This document shows, in pieces, positions 26,998-35,765 of a stretch of 64,000 bases of DNA. The number at the start of each line of letters is the position of its first letter. The first letter of the stretch is position 1. Source of the stretch: Sulfurihydrogenibium sp. YO3AOP1 (GTDB lineage: Bacteria; Aquificota; Aquificia; Aquificales; Hydrogenothermaceae); contig NC_010730.1 of NCBI RefSeq assembly GCF_000020325.1, forward strand, positions 1,736,175 through 1,800,174. Direction: 5' to 3'. Made by a program: the position numbers and the translations under genes. The notes beneath the pieces were generated by a model. The model had not been told where the DNA came from. It worked only from the letters and a program-made list of their open reading frames with translations, and did no database searches.

Positions 26998-27387
26998 ATG
27001 AATATTAAAACGCATAACAAAATAAATCCTAAACTTTCCGGAGAGGTTATAGAGCTTGCTGAAGGAAAAACTGCAACGGTCAGATTAGAAACAAACGAAG
27101 ATATGCTTGCCGATGATAAAGGATTGATTCATGGAGGTTTTATATTTTCAGCGGCAGATTATTGTACAATGATTACAATTAACCATCCAAACGTTGTTTT
27201 AGGAAGTGCTGAAGTAAAGTTTATAAAGCCATTAAAGATAGGAGAAACAGCCTTTTTCAAAAGTGAGGTTTTAAACACTGAAGGTAAAAAAGTTTTAGTT
27301 AAAGTAGATGGTTTTAAAAATGAAGATAAATTTTTTGAAGGAACTTTTAAATGTTATGTTTTAGATAAACATGTTTTAGAGCCATGA
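26998..27387 (+). CDS. Hotdog-fold thioesterase, first gene of the pimelate operon
   Basis: The 129-aa protein has the hotdog fold of PaaI/YbgC-like thioesterases, with the active-site segment GLIHGGFIFSAADYCTM (HGG then an acidic residue) near residues 43-58 and the VKFIKPLKIGE strand. Such enzymes hydrolyse acyl-CoA or acyl-ACP thioesters. A GGAGGAG site precedes the ATG. The stop overlaps the bioW start by four bases, and four genes follow one another with overlaps, so it very likely acts in pimelate or biotin synthesis. Substrate assignment is inference. Confidence 0.8.
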   Translation: MNIKTHNKINPKLSGEVIELAEGKTATVRLETNEDMLADDKGLIHGGFIFSAADYCTMITINHPNVVLGSAEVKFIKPLKIGETAFFKSEVLNTEGKKVLVKVDGFKNEDKFFEGTFKCYVLDKHVLEP

Positions 27388-28121
27388 AGTTTTATAGTGT
27401 AAAGATGAGAGCATCGCTTAACGATAGACATGTATCAGGTGGAGAAAGAATAACAACTGAAGAAAGCATTCAAAAAGTAGTTTCAGAGCTTTTGACAAGG
27501 CCCAAAGAGTTTGATTTTGTCAATATAAAAATAGAAAAAATTAATAATATTAAGTTTATCGAGAAATCTCTTGATATAAAGACGATCAATGTAAAAAATC
27601 ATAAAGAAGGGAATGAAATTGCATTAAAATTACTTGAAGAGGTCGGGATTGATAGAGAAATTGCTAAAGCGTATATAGATTTATTACATACAGGAGCAAA
27701 TCCTGATAGAGAAAACATGAGAGGAGCAATGATTATAACAAGGTCAGGCAAAAGAGTAGAAAAAGACAGATACAGAGGAGTTAGAACTACAAACGTAGAT
27801 TTTTTACACCGTGAAGAAGTCAAAAAAATACTGTTAGAAAAAAAATATACAGAAAGAACCTTAGATGCCTTAGCATTATCAACAAAAAACCTAAACCATC
27901 TGGATATAATAGCTGAATACTGTATATCAGACCAACCAGACTATACAACCGGCTACGTTGCAGTTAATAATACATATTATAGAATCAATCCGTTGAAAGA
28001 ATATTCAAATCCAAAAGGTGGTAGAATATACTTTGTAAAAGATGATACCGATATTGAAGAGCTTTATAAATATTTACAGGAAGAAAGCTTTTTGATTAAA
28101 GAGGTTGGAAGTTTAGAATGA
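27384..28121 (+). CDS. bioW: 6-carboxyhexanoate--CoA ligase (pimeloyl-CoA synthetase)
   Basis: BioW activates free pimelate with ATP and CoA to pimeloyl-CoA, the substrate of BioF in biotin synthesis. The 245-aa protein starts MKFYSVKMRAS. It has the family motifs HVSGGERI, LLHTGANPDRENMRGAMI and KDRYRGVRTTNVDF, at normal length. It overlaps the thioesterase upstream and the hydrolase downstream by four bases each. BioW usually stands alone as a pimelate route, so its pairing with bioH and bioC here is unusual. Confidence 0.93.
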   Translation: MKFYSVKMRASLNDRHVSGGERITTEESIQKVVSELLTRPKEFDFVNIKIEKINNIKFIEKSLDIKTINVKNHKEGNEIALKLLEEVGIDREIAKAYIDLLHTGANPDRENMRGAMIITRSGKRVEKDRYRGVRTTNVDFLHREEVKKILLEKKYTERTLDALALSTKNLNHLDIIAEYCISDQPDYTTGYVAVNNTYYRINPLKEYSNPKGGRIYFVKDDTDIEELYKYLQEESFLIKEVGSLE

Positions 28122-28768
28122 AAGCCGTATTTATCCATGGATGGGGGTTTAGTAAAGAGATATTTAAAGATTACTACTATTTAGATAATAGTTTGTTTTT
28201 AGATTTGCCATTTCATGGGGACTTACAAGATTTTGAGAAAAATAATATTTTTGAAGATTATGTTAACTATGTTTCAAACATGATAAATGAAAAAACTACG
28301 CTTATTGGTTGGTCTCTTGGTGGCTCTGTTGCGTTTTTAACAGCTTTAAAAAATCCATTTATAGAAAAGCTTGTTTTAATAGGCTTTAGTCCAAAGTTTA
28401 ATAACAGTCTTCTTGGTAGTGATCCAAAAGCCATTAAAGCCTTTATGCTGAATCTAAACAATGATTTTGAAAATACAATATATCAGTTTAGAAAAACAGC
28501 TACGGGTGGAGAGTTTAGAGAGATTCCATTACCTGAAAAAGAGGGAAGTAAAGAACTTTTAAAAGAATACATAAATTTAGACTTAACAGAAAAACTTCAT
28601 CTTGTTGACATTCCAACTTACATAATCCAAGGAGATAAAGACTCAATAGTAAATCCAAATTCTGCTATATACTGCCATGAAAAAATCAATAATAGTCAAC
28701 TTATTTTATTAGACTCAAATCATGCACCATTTTTAGAAAGGGATATTTTCCAGTACATTGATGATTAA
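28118..28768 (+). CDS. bioH: BioH-like alpha/beta hydrolase
   Basis: BioH hydrolyses the methyl ester of pimeloyl-ACP methyl ester. The 216-aa alpha/beta hydrolase has the N-terminal FIHGWGFSKEIF oxyanion segment, nucleophile elbow GWSLGG near residue 66, a catalytic Asp in GDKDSIV and the catalytic His in NHAPF, all in the expected order. The position directly before bioC and the overlaps with both neighbours support the BioH role. BioG, which occupies the same place in other genomes, is an alternative name for an equivalent activity. Confidence 0.82.
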   Translation: MKAVFIHGWGFSKEIFKDYYYLDNSLFLDLPFHGDLQDFEKNNIFEDYVNYVSNMINEKTTLIGWSLGGSVAFLTALKNPFIEKLVLIGFSPKFNNSLLGSDPKAIKAFMLNLNNDFENTIYQFRKTATGGEFREIPLPEKEGSKELLKEYINLDLTEKLHLVDIPTYIIQGDKDSIVNPNSAIYCHEKINNSQLILLDSNHAPFLERDIFQYIDD

Positions 28769-29465
28769 AAAAAGAATCAGTCAATCTTTTTCAAAATCTT
28801 TCAGGACTTATCAAAATAAAGCAATCATACAGAAACAAACAGCTACCATACTGTCCAAAATGGCTGAGGATATAACCGGATTGGGTATAGATTTAGGCTG
28901 TGGAACAGGTTTTTTATACGAGAGTTTAAGAAAAAAAATGATAGGCGTTGATATATCTTTAAAGATGTTAGAAATCTACAAATCAAAAAATCCTTTGGCA
29001 ATCGCAGGAGATATAGAAAAACTGCCATTTAAAAATAATGTATTTGATTTTGCAGTTTCTAATTTTAGTCTACATTGGACAGATTTAAAGATAAGTTTAA
29101 AAGAGATTAGCAAAGTCTTAAAACAAAATGGCATTTTTTGCTTTTGCATGCCAATTGAAGGAAGTTTAAAAATCGTTGAGAATATCTTAGGAAAAAGAAA
29201 TTATGATTTTTACTCTGAAAAAGAAGCTATAGAAATACTCAGTGGATATTTTGAAATAATTATTTCATTCCATAAAGAGTTTAGACTTGAATTTAAAAAT
29301 GGGTTAGAGCTATTAAATCATCTTCACGAAACAGGTTCAGCGGTTGGTAAAGAGGGTTTAAGCTTGGGTGAAAAAAAGAGAATTTTTGAAAAATTTAAAA
29401 ATTACAATAAAACAGCGGTGCTGAATTTTAATGTATTGTTTGTTAAAGCTTTAAAGAGAGAATAA
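28761..29465 (+). CDS. bioC: Malonyl-ACP O-methyltransferase
   Basis: BioC methylates malonyl-ACP with S-adenosylmethionine so that the fatty acid cycle can elongate it to a pimeloyl derivative. The 234-aa protein has the class I methyltransferase motif I (GLGIDLGCGTGFLYESL) and the FDFAVSNFSLHW block typical of BioC. The N terminus RISQSFSKSFRTYQNKA also fits BioC. The ATG at 28761 is used; it overlaps the hydrolase stop by eight bases. A TTG directly before it is possible. It is the last gene of the four-gene operon. Confidence 0.88.
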   Translation: MIKKRISQSFSKSFRTYQNKAIIQKQTATILSKMAEDITGLGIDLGCGTGFLYESLRKKMIGVDISLKMLEIYKSKNPLAIAGDIEKLPFKNNVFDFAVSNFSLHWTDLKISLKEISKVLKQNGIFCFCMPIEGSLKIVENILGKRNYDFYSEKEAIEILSGYFEIIISFHKEFRLEFKNGLELLNHLHETGSAVGKEGLSLGEKKRIFEKFKNYNKTAVLNFNVLFVKALKRE

Positions 29466-29779
29466 ATTAAAAATAACACAAGAAAGAAACCTTTCGGACT
29501 AAAGTCCTCAGGATAGCGGTAAAAATTCATACGTGAGACTGCTTGCAAAAATCCACATCGTCATTCTGTAGTCGGCAAAAAATCTTATATTCTCTTGAAT
29601 TTTTTTACCAAGTGTATTTTTATTTGACTATCTTCTAGTCATCAGAAATTAACTTTTGATTAGTAAAAGCTTGATAAAGATATAAAAAACCTTCAATCAA
29701 AATTAACGTTAAATAAAATCATTGATGTTTTTAAAATAGAATATATAATAAGCATAATTATATGTTTGGAGGTAATAAT
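29466..29779. repeat. Intergenic gap with partial MITE arms (copy D)
   Basis: A right-type hairpin arm (CTTTCGGACTAAAGTCCTCAGGAT) is at about 29490-29513. A left end follows (GAGACTGCTTGCAAAAATCCACATCGTCATTCTG) from about 29535, so the arms are in the reverse order of a complete element and may come from two copies. The right part of the gap holds the copper operon promoter. No gene is seen. Confidence 0.65.
29722..29749 (+). promoter_or_regulatory. Promoter of the copper operon
   Basis: TTGATG (29722-29727) and TATAAT (29744-29749) are separated by 16 bases, and a GGAGG site at 29768-29772 follows before the first start codon at 29780. The dimension fits a sigma-70 promoter. No clear CueR or CopY operator was recognised. 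Confidence 0.55.
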
Positions 29780-30016
29780 ATGAAAAAGATAACTGCTGTT
29801 TTACTTTTTGCCTTTGGATTTTCAGTTTATGCACAAGAGCATAATCATGAAGAGCATAAAATGAGTCCACAAGTGCATAGATGTATGAAAGTTATGGAAG
29901 AGCCAGAATATATGGCAGAGATGTTTAGATATATGCTTCAAAATAAAGAAGCAATGAAAGAGATGCTAAACAAAAATCCAGACTTAAAAAAACAATTAGA
30001 AGATTTAGTTAAATAG
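29780..30016 (+). CDS. Small secreted His/Met-rich protein of the copper operon
   Basis: The 78-aa protein has a signal peptide (residues 1-20, ending VYA). The mature chain is rich in His, Met, Glu and Lys, starting EHNHEEHKM and repeating short Met-containing segments (CMKVMEEP, EMFRYMLQNKEAMKEM). The His and Met residues suggest a periplasmic copper-binding or copper-carrying role, but the family is not recognised. The ATG at 29780 follows a GGAGG site; an upstream in-frame ATG (29762) lies before that site. Its stop overlaps the multicopper oxidase start region. Confidence 0.7.
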   Translation: MKKITAVLLFAFGFSVYAQEHNHEEHKMSPQVHRCMKVMEEPEYMAEMFRYMLQNKEAMKEMLNKNPDLKKQLEDLVK

Positions 30017-30018
30017 TG

Positions 30019-31704
30019 ATGTTTAGTAGAAGAGAAATTTTAAAACTGGGCTTTCTATCAACCTTAGGATTAAGCTTTGATGCTTTTTCTGTGGTTAGAG
30101 ATTTAAAAATCCTTGATTTTAAAGAAGATGATGAAAAATTAGAATATACATTAGTTATAAGGAAAGAAAAAGTTAAAGTAGGAAGTAGAGAAGGAACAGG
30201 CGTTTTAGTAAATGGTCAGCTACCGGGACCTTTGTTAACATTTAAAGAAGGAAAGGAAGTTATAATACATGTAATAAATGAAATGGACGAACCAACTTCT
30301 ATACATTGGCATGGTATTTTAGTACCAAATAATATGGATGGTGTCCCTGGATTGGTATTTCCCGGTATAATGCCAAAAAGCAAATTTACTTACCGCTTTC
30401 CTGTCGTTCAATATGGTACTTACTGGTATCATTCACATTCTTTAATGCAAGAACAAACAGGTTTGTATGGACCCATTATATGTAAATCCGAAAAAGACGA
30501 TAGCATAAAGGCAGATAGAGAGTATATAGTACTTTTATCAGATTGGACAGATGAAAGTCCACACGACATATTAAAAAAGCTTAAAAAACATCCGGGATAT
30601 TATAATTATCAAAAAAGGACAATAAAAGATTTTATAGAAGATGCAAAAACCAAAGGATTTTTAAACACAGTTAATGAAAGGCTCATGTGGGCGCAAATGA
30701 GAATGGATTCAAGAGATATAGCAGATGTAACGGGTGCAACTTATACGTATCTAATGAATGGGCAAACAACAGAAGAAAATCCAACATTTTTATTCAAAGT
30801 TGGAGAAAAGGTCAGACTTAGATTTATAAACGCATCATCCGGAACATATTTTGATGTAAGAATTCCGGGGCTAAAAATGACAGTTGTTCAAGCCGATGGT
30901 CAAAATATCTATCCTGTTGATGTTGATGAAATAAGATTAGCTATAGCTGAAACTTATGATGTAATTGTAGAACCAAAAGAAGACAAAGCCTATGCAATCT
31001 ATGCAGAATCAATGGATAGAAGCAGTTTTGTGAGTGGAACCCTTGCAACCCGTTATGGTCTAAAACCAAAACTGCCGGAAAAAAGACCAGTTCCTGAACT
31101 TACTATGGAAGACATGGGACATCACCATCATCATAATCATGGACATCATCATCATGAAGAAGGTTATAAAATGATGTTAAATGTTAAGGACAATCCTTTT
31201 GGCGTTGATGCTGATATGATAATAGAAAATCCAAGACAAATGCTTGAAGACCCGGGCGTTGGTTTAAGAAATCAAAAACATAAAGTTTTGAATTATTCAG
31301 ATTTAGTAAGTTTAGAAAAATATCCCCTAAGAGAGCCGGATAGAATTATAGAAGTTCATTTAGTTGGAAATATGGAAAGGTTTATATGGAAGATGTACAC
31401 ATACGACGGTAAAAATCTTACATCAAAGTTTGAAGAACCTATAGATTTAAAATATGGAGAATTAGTAAGATTTGCAATCATTAACCATACAATGATGAAC
31501 CACCCAATTCACCTTCATGGTATGTGGTTGTATTTAGATAATGGTGGAGATAAATATAATCCAAGAAAGCATACTATAAACGTTAAACCCGGAGAGGTAG
31601 TCTTTGCAGATGTTATAGCTGATGCAGTTGGTAATTGGGCTTTTCATTGCCATGTGTTGTATCATATGGATTCCGGTATGTTTAGGGTGGTTAGAGTCAG
31701 ATGA
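30019..31704 (+). CDS. copA: Multicopper oxidase, CopA type
   Basis: CopA-type multicopper oxidases oxidise Cu(I) or bind copper in the periplasm. The 561-aa protein starts with a Tat signal (SRREILKLGFLS). It has three cupredoxin domains with the copper motifs HWHG, YWYHSHS, HPIHLHGMW and HCHVLYHMDSGM, so both the type 1 and trinuclear sites look complete. A His-rich insertion (about residues 365-380, HHHHHNHGHHHHEE) may bind extra copper. ATG 30019 is used; GTG 30016 just before it is possible. It overlaps the copB-like gene by four bases. Confidence 0.93.
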   Translation: MFSRREILKLGFLSTLGLSFDAFSVVRDLKILDFKEDDEKLEYTLVIRKEKVKVGSREGTGVLVNGQLPGPLLTFKEGKEVIIHVINEMDEPTSIHWHGILVPNNMDGVPGLVFPGIMPKSKFTYRFPVVQYGTYWYHSHSLMQEQTGLYGPIICKSEKDDSIKADREYIVLLSDWTDESPHDILKKLKKHPGYYNYQKRTIKDFIEDAKTKGFLNTVNERLMWAQMRMDSRDIADVTGATYTYLMNGQTTEENPTFLFKVGEKVRLRFINASSGTYFDVRIPGLKMTVVQADGQNIYPVDVDEIRLAIAETYDVIVEPKEDKAYAIYAESMDRSSFVSGTLATRYGLKPKLPEKRPVPELTMEDMGHHHHHNHGHHHHEEGYKMMLNVKDNPFGVDADMIIENPRQMLEDPGVGLRNQKHKVLNYSDLVSLEKYPLREPDRIIEVHLVGNMERFIWKMYTYDGKNLTSKFEEPIDLKYGELVRFAIINHTMMNHPIHLHGMWLYLDNGGDKYNPRKHTINVKPGEVVFADVIADAVGNWAFHCHVLYHMDSGMFRVVRVR

Positions 31705-32414
31705 AAAAAACGATTTCATTTTTTAGTTTATTTTTTATTTTTCTAAAAGCATTCTCTCAGGAACATCATAATGAAGAGATAAAAAATCCTATGCATCCTA
31801 TGAACTTTGGAAGTATTATCTTTGATAGACTTGAATACATTGAAAAAGGTAAATCCTTAGGTTATAAAATCACTGGCTTCTACGGCGGAGACTACAACAA
31901 ACTATGGCTTGAACTTGAAGGTAAAGATTACTTAAAAAACAGTAAAGGCGAGATTGAACGAGCTGATTTGTTATACGGTAAAGCCGTTTCAAGCTTTTGG
32001 GATGTAAGGTTCGGTGTTGGTTATGCTGGTGATTACAATAAAGGAAGAAAATCGGTAGTTTTAGGCTTAAAAGGACTTGCTCCTTATTGGTTTGAAGTAG
32101 ATTCAAACATCTATCTAACAGAAAAAGGGGAAGTATATTTAAGATTTAAAGCAGAAAATGATTTGCTATTTACTCAACGATTGATTTTACAACCCCATTT
32201 TGAGACAATATTAAGTAATAAAAAAATAGAAAACCTTGAACTTGGAAGTGGATTAAGCAAGGTGTCATTTTCTTTAAGGCTAAGGTATGAATTAAAAAGA
32301 GAATTTGCACCATATATTGGCGTATCTTTTGACAGATTCTTCGGTCAGACTAAAGAGCTGAGTCATAAAAGTAATGAATCAAGCTTTTTGATTGGAATAA
32401 GAATGTGGTTTTAA
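31701..32414 (+). CDS. copB: Copper-resistance outer membrane protein CopB
   Basis: CopB is an outer membrane barrel that accompanies CopA in copper resistance. The 237-aa protein has a signal peptide (residues 1-20, ending AFS). The family pattern follows: FDRLEYIEKGKSLGYKITGFYGGDYNKLWLELEG, then alternating beta strands and a terminal aromatic residue (IRMWF). It is shorter than Pseudomonas CopB because the Met-rich N-terminal repeats are missing. The four-base overlap with copA confirms the operon. Confidence 0.88.
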   Translation: MKKTISFFSLFFIFLKAFSQEHHNEEIKNPMHPMNFGSIIFDRLEYIEKGKSLGYKITGFYGGDYNKLWLELEGKDYLKNSKGEIERADLLYGKAVSSFWDVRFGVGYAGDYNKGRKSVVLGLKGLAPYWFEVDSNIYLTEKGEVYLRFKAENDLLFTQRLILQPHFETILSNKKIENLELGSGLSKVSFSLRLRYELKREFAPYIGVSFDRFFGQTKELSHKSNESSFLIGIRMWF

Positions 32415-32759
32415 AAAATGTAGGTGTTTGCTTAAACGTTAAAACTTAGATGTAGGGCGTTTGTTAATTGAGGCAAAATATGTTTATATGGGTTGTTCTT
32501 GAACTGCCCCAACACCTGACGTTTTAAGTCCTTATTTATTAAGAGTGCTGTAAAAATTTTCGTAAGCTTACCTTTCCGTGCCATCCTGAGGCTGTAAAGC
32601 CGAAGGATCTCCTCTTTTGATTTTTTGATTTGAAAAGAAAAACATGAGATTCTTCGCTTCGCTCAGAATGACAAATAAGATTACCTTTTTTCTAATGCTT
32701 ATCATTCAAACTTTAACCGTCATCCTGAGGACTTTAGTCCGAAGGATCACATTTTTAAA
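32415..32759. repeat. Intergenic gap with MITE-like copy E
   Basis: An AGGTGTT/AACACCT inverted pair and a degenerate TTCTTGAAC palindrome occupy 32420-32515. From about 32541 a repeat starts AAGAGTGCTGTAAAAATTTTCG, with a right-type hairpin arm (about 32581-32613), a left-type arm (about 32645-32672) and a second right-type arm (about 32720-32748). No gene is seen. The mixed arm order suggests partial or nested copies. Confidence 0.7.
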
Positions 32760-33182
32760 CTACTTTAACCATGGTGTAATCATGTTTTCGTAAACGATTG
32801 AACCGCCAAGCTTTCCTTGAATAAATAAAAGAACAACGCCGATTATCAATAAGATTGTAAATACTAAGTTAAGTGCTTTTGTTTTAGTCATTATGATTCT
32901 CATGATAGCCAATATAACAAAATAAAGTGCAAGAAGTAAGCCAAGTTTTTGATGATAGCCAAAAGCCTTAATTTCTTCAAGCTTTGTTTCTATTGGTTCG
33001 TGAGCTATAATACCAGTTATGGTAGCAACAACAACAGCCAAAGTTGACAAGAATGTTAATACCAAGTGCAGACTGTCTAACTCTTTTTTATTTATCATAT
33101 AAAACAGATGAATGATTAACAGCATTAATGGAAAAGCTATTGCAAAGTGTGTAAATGGTGGGTGTATTGCGATTGTCTCCAT
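32760..33182 (-). CDS. DUF2231 four-span membrane protein
   Basis: The 140-aa protein has four predicted membrane spans and the DUF2231 pattern with His residues (IHPPFTHFAIAFPLMLLIIH at the N terminus and GIIAHEP, AFGYHQKLGL later). These conserved His residues suggest metal or haem binding, but the function of the family is unknown to me. It lies 12 bases downstream of mgtE on the same strand and probably shares its transcript. Confidence 0.75.
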   Translation of the reverse strand: METIAIHPPFTHFAIAFPLMLLIIHLFYMINKKELDSLHLVLTFLSTLAVVVATITGIIAHEPIETKLEEIKAFGYHQKLGLLLALYFVILAIMRIIMTKTKALNLVFTILLIIGVVLLFIQGKLGGSIVYENMITPWLK

Positions 33183-33194
33183 GATACTAACCTC

Positions 33195-34574
33195 CTATAA
33201 ATGTAAGTAATGTATAAAGTATGTTGCAACAGATAGATATATTGATATTCCAACGATATCTGTAATGGTTAATGCTAAAACACCGGTTGCTAAGGTTGGG
33301 TCTTTACCCATTTTATCCATAATATACGGTATTAAGCTACCAATCAAGCCGGCTATAACTATGCTAAAAAATAAAGCAACTCCAACTATCATTCCAAGCT
33401 TATGGTTATTTATCCATAAAGAAGAGATTAAACCAACCAACAATCCAACTCCAAAACCAATTACCAAAGCAACTTTTAACTCTTTTATTATTGAACGAAT
33501 ATAATCAACTATGTTTTCCGAAAGTCTTCCTTCTTTTAGTCCTCTTGCTGTAATAATGGCAGCTTGGGAGCTTATATTACCACTAAGGGCGGCAACCATT
33601 GGCAAGAAAAAAATGATTGGCAAAAACTGCTCAATTGTAAAACTAAAAAAACTTATGATTATAGCTGTTATAAACTCTCCAAATGTTGCAGTTAAAAGCC
33701 AAGGCATTCTTAATTTTGCAATTTTAAATGTCTTATCTTGATAAAAAAGCTCTTCTTCCTTTGCTCCCGCCATTTTAAAGAAGTCTTCTGTTGTTTTTTC
33801 AGAGATCACATCAATTATATCTTCAATATAAATGACACCTACAAGCTCTTCTTCGTCATTAATAACAGGCAAAATATAAAGGTCGTATCTTTTAAAAATA
33901 TCAATAGCTTCTTCTTTTGTAGCGTTTATGCTTACAGTTATAAGCTCTCTTGTCATTATATCTTTTACTAAAATATTACCTGGGGATGTGATTAATTCTT
34001 TCAGCGAGACAACGCCAATGAGTCTGTTTTTATCATCAACAACATAGATATAAAGAATCTCTATCTCTTTATCTGTATTTTTTACAATCTCAACAGCTTC
34101 GTAAACTGTAATGTTTTCATTGATGCTTAAATAATCTTCTCTAATAATAGATGCTATGTTATCTTCATTGGTAGTAAGCAGTTGTTCTAACTCTTCTAAC
34201 TCTTCAATCTTTTCCTTCTCTAAGTTTTTTAAAATAATATCTCTTACATCGTCAGGGATATGGTCTATAATTTTTACAATTTCATTAACCGGGAGATTAT
34301 TTAAAAGATTTGTTAAGTCTTTTGAGCTTAAATTTCGAAGTAATTCAGATTTTATATCTTCTTCAAGGTCTTGAAAAACATCGGCAGCTTTTTGAATGTT
34401 TGATTTGATTAAGGTAAGCATTAAGATTTTTCTTTCTTCTTTATTTAGATATTTAAAGACTTCGGCTATGTCTCCTTTGTGGGTTTTTATGATAATCTTT
34501 TCTATAGTTTTATAATCTCTTTTGCCTATAGCCCTTTTTAGGGTTTCCTTTAAAACTTCAATTATTGGAGACAT
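33195..34574 (-). CDS. mgtE: Magnesium transporter MgtE
   Basis: MgtE is a Mg2+ channel gated by cytoplasmic magnesium. The 459-aa protein has the N-terminal superhelical N domain (about residues 1-130, with LLNNLPVNEIVKIIDHIPDD), a pair of CBS domains (about 135-260) and a plug helix. Five membrane spans follow (about 285-455), with the pore motif region around PMVAALSGNISSQAA and ATGVLALTITDIVG. Length and order fit the family. Confidence 0.93.
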   Translation of the reverse strand: MSPIIEVLKETLKRAIGKRDYKTIEKIIIKTHKGDIAEVFKYLNKEERKILMLTLIKSNIQKAADVFQDLEEDIKSELLRNLSSKDLTNLLNNLPVNEIVKIIDHIPDDVRDIILKNLEKEKIEELEELEQLLTTNEDNIASIIREDYLSINENITVYEAVEIVKNTDKEIEILYIYVVDDKNRLIGVVSLKELITSPGNILVKDIMTRELITVSINATKEEAIDIFKRYDLYILPVINDEEELVGVIYIEDIIDVISEKTTEDFFKMAGAKEEELFYQDKTFKIAKLRMPWLLTATFGEFITAIIISFFSFTIEQFLPIIFFLPMVAALSGNISSQAAIITARGLKEGRLSENIVDYIRSIIKELKVALVIGFGVGLLVGLISSLWINNHKLGMIVGVALFFSIVIAGLIGSLIPYIMDKMGKDPTLATGVLALTITDIVGISIYLSVATYFIHYLHL

Positions 34575-34588
34575 AGCGCCTTCCTTTT

Positions 34589-35512
34589 TTATGATATTTG
34601 GTTATAACCAAGCTCTCTAAGTAGTGGTAAATCTTCTTTCCATCTTTCTTTAACTTTTACATACAGATTTAGATGAACTTTTTTACCAAGTAAAAACTCA
34701 AGCTCTTCTCTTGCCTGCATACCGATTTTCTTTAACATCTGTCCTTGTTTACCTATAATTATACCTTTATGATTTTCCCTTTCAACATAAATGACTGCAT
34801 CAATAATAAGTAAATTTTTATTCTTTTCTCCTTCTTGTATACTTTCAACTTCAACGGCAACAGAGTATGGAACTTCTTGTCTTGTATTTAAAAATACTTT
34901 TTCACGAATGATTTCTGCTATATAAAACTTTAGTGGCAGGTCTGTTATTTGGTCTTCTGGATACAATGGCAGAGATTCTGGTAAGTATTTTTTTATTGTT
35001 TCAATAAGCTCATCAATGTTTAGATTTTTGATGGCAGATATTGGAACAAATTCTTTAAAGTCATATATTTTTGTAGATTCTTCAATAAGCGGTAAAACCA
35101 AATCTCTTTTTATCTTATCAATTTTATTGATTGCAAGGATTGCAGGTTTGTCTACTTTTTTAAGATAGTTTTCTACGATTTCTTTATCTTCTTTTGTCCA
35201 ACCTGTCTCAGCATCTATGACCATTAAAATAACATCTGCACTTTCTATTCCTGATATTACAAATTCCATTACTGATTTTGTAAGTAAATCTCCACCTTTT
35301 TGAACTCCTGGCGTGTCTAAGAATATTATCTGTGCATCCGGCAGATGTTTAACACCTAAAATTCTCATTCTGGTTGTCTGTGGTCTTGGACTGACAATGC
35401 TTAATTTTGTACCGATTATGTTGTTTAAAAGCGTTGACTTTCCAACGTTTGGTCTTCCAACAATAGCAACAAACCCTGCTCTAAAATTTTCATAATTTTG
35501 TAAATTTTCCAT
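34589..35512 (-). CDS. era: GTPase Era
   Basis: Era is an essential GTPase that helps 30S assembly by binding the 3' end of 16S rRNA. The 307-aa protein has G1 GRPNVGKSTLLN, G3 DTPGVQ, G4 NKID and the C-terminal KH domain (ENHKGIIIGKQGQMLKKIGMQAREELE), with normal length. It is upstream of mgtE on the minus strand, 14 bases away. Confidence 0.96.
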   Translation of the reverse strand: MENLQNYENFRAGFVAIVGRPNVGKSTLLNNIIGTKLSIVSPRPQTTRMRILGVKHLPDAQIIFLDTPGVQKGGDLLTKSVMEFVISGIESADVILMVIDAETGWTKEDKEIVENYLKKVDKPAILAINKIDKIKRDLVLPLIEESTKIYDFKEFVPISAIKNLNIDELIETIKKYLPESLPLYPEDQITDLPLKFYIAEIIREKVFLNTRQEVPYSVAVEVESIQEGEKNKNLLIIDAVIYVERENHKGIIIGKQGQMLKKIGMQAREELEFLLGKKVHLNLYVKVKERWKEDLPLLRELGYNQIS

Positions 35513-35765
35513 CTTTATTCTCTCCTTTTTTTCTTTATATCTAAGTTCTGATTAGAAATTTTTAAAATATGAGATTCTTTGCCAGCTTCAGAATGACAAA
35601 TAAGCAATCGTTAACATGCTTTTACTTTCTCTGTCATCCTGAGGCCGTAAGGCCGAAGGATCTCATTTTTGACTTAAAAAACATGAGATTCTTCGCTTCG
35701 CTCAGAATGACAGTGTGGATATTTACAAAAGCAGCCTCCCAACCTATTCACTTCTCACTTTCTTA
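35513..35765. repeat. Intergenic repeat arms, copy F
   Basis: Two left-type arms (about 35571-35598, 35684-35712) flank a right-type arm with GGCCGTAAGGCC in its stem (about 35633-35663). A CACTTCTCACTTTCTTAC low-complexity tract ends at the truA stop. No terminal TGTTCC ends are visible, so these are truncated or rearranged copies. Confidence 0.7.
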
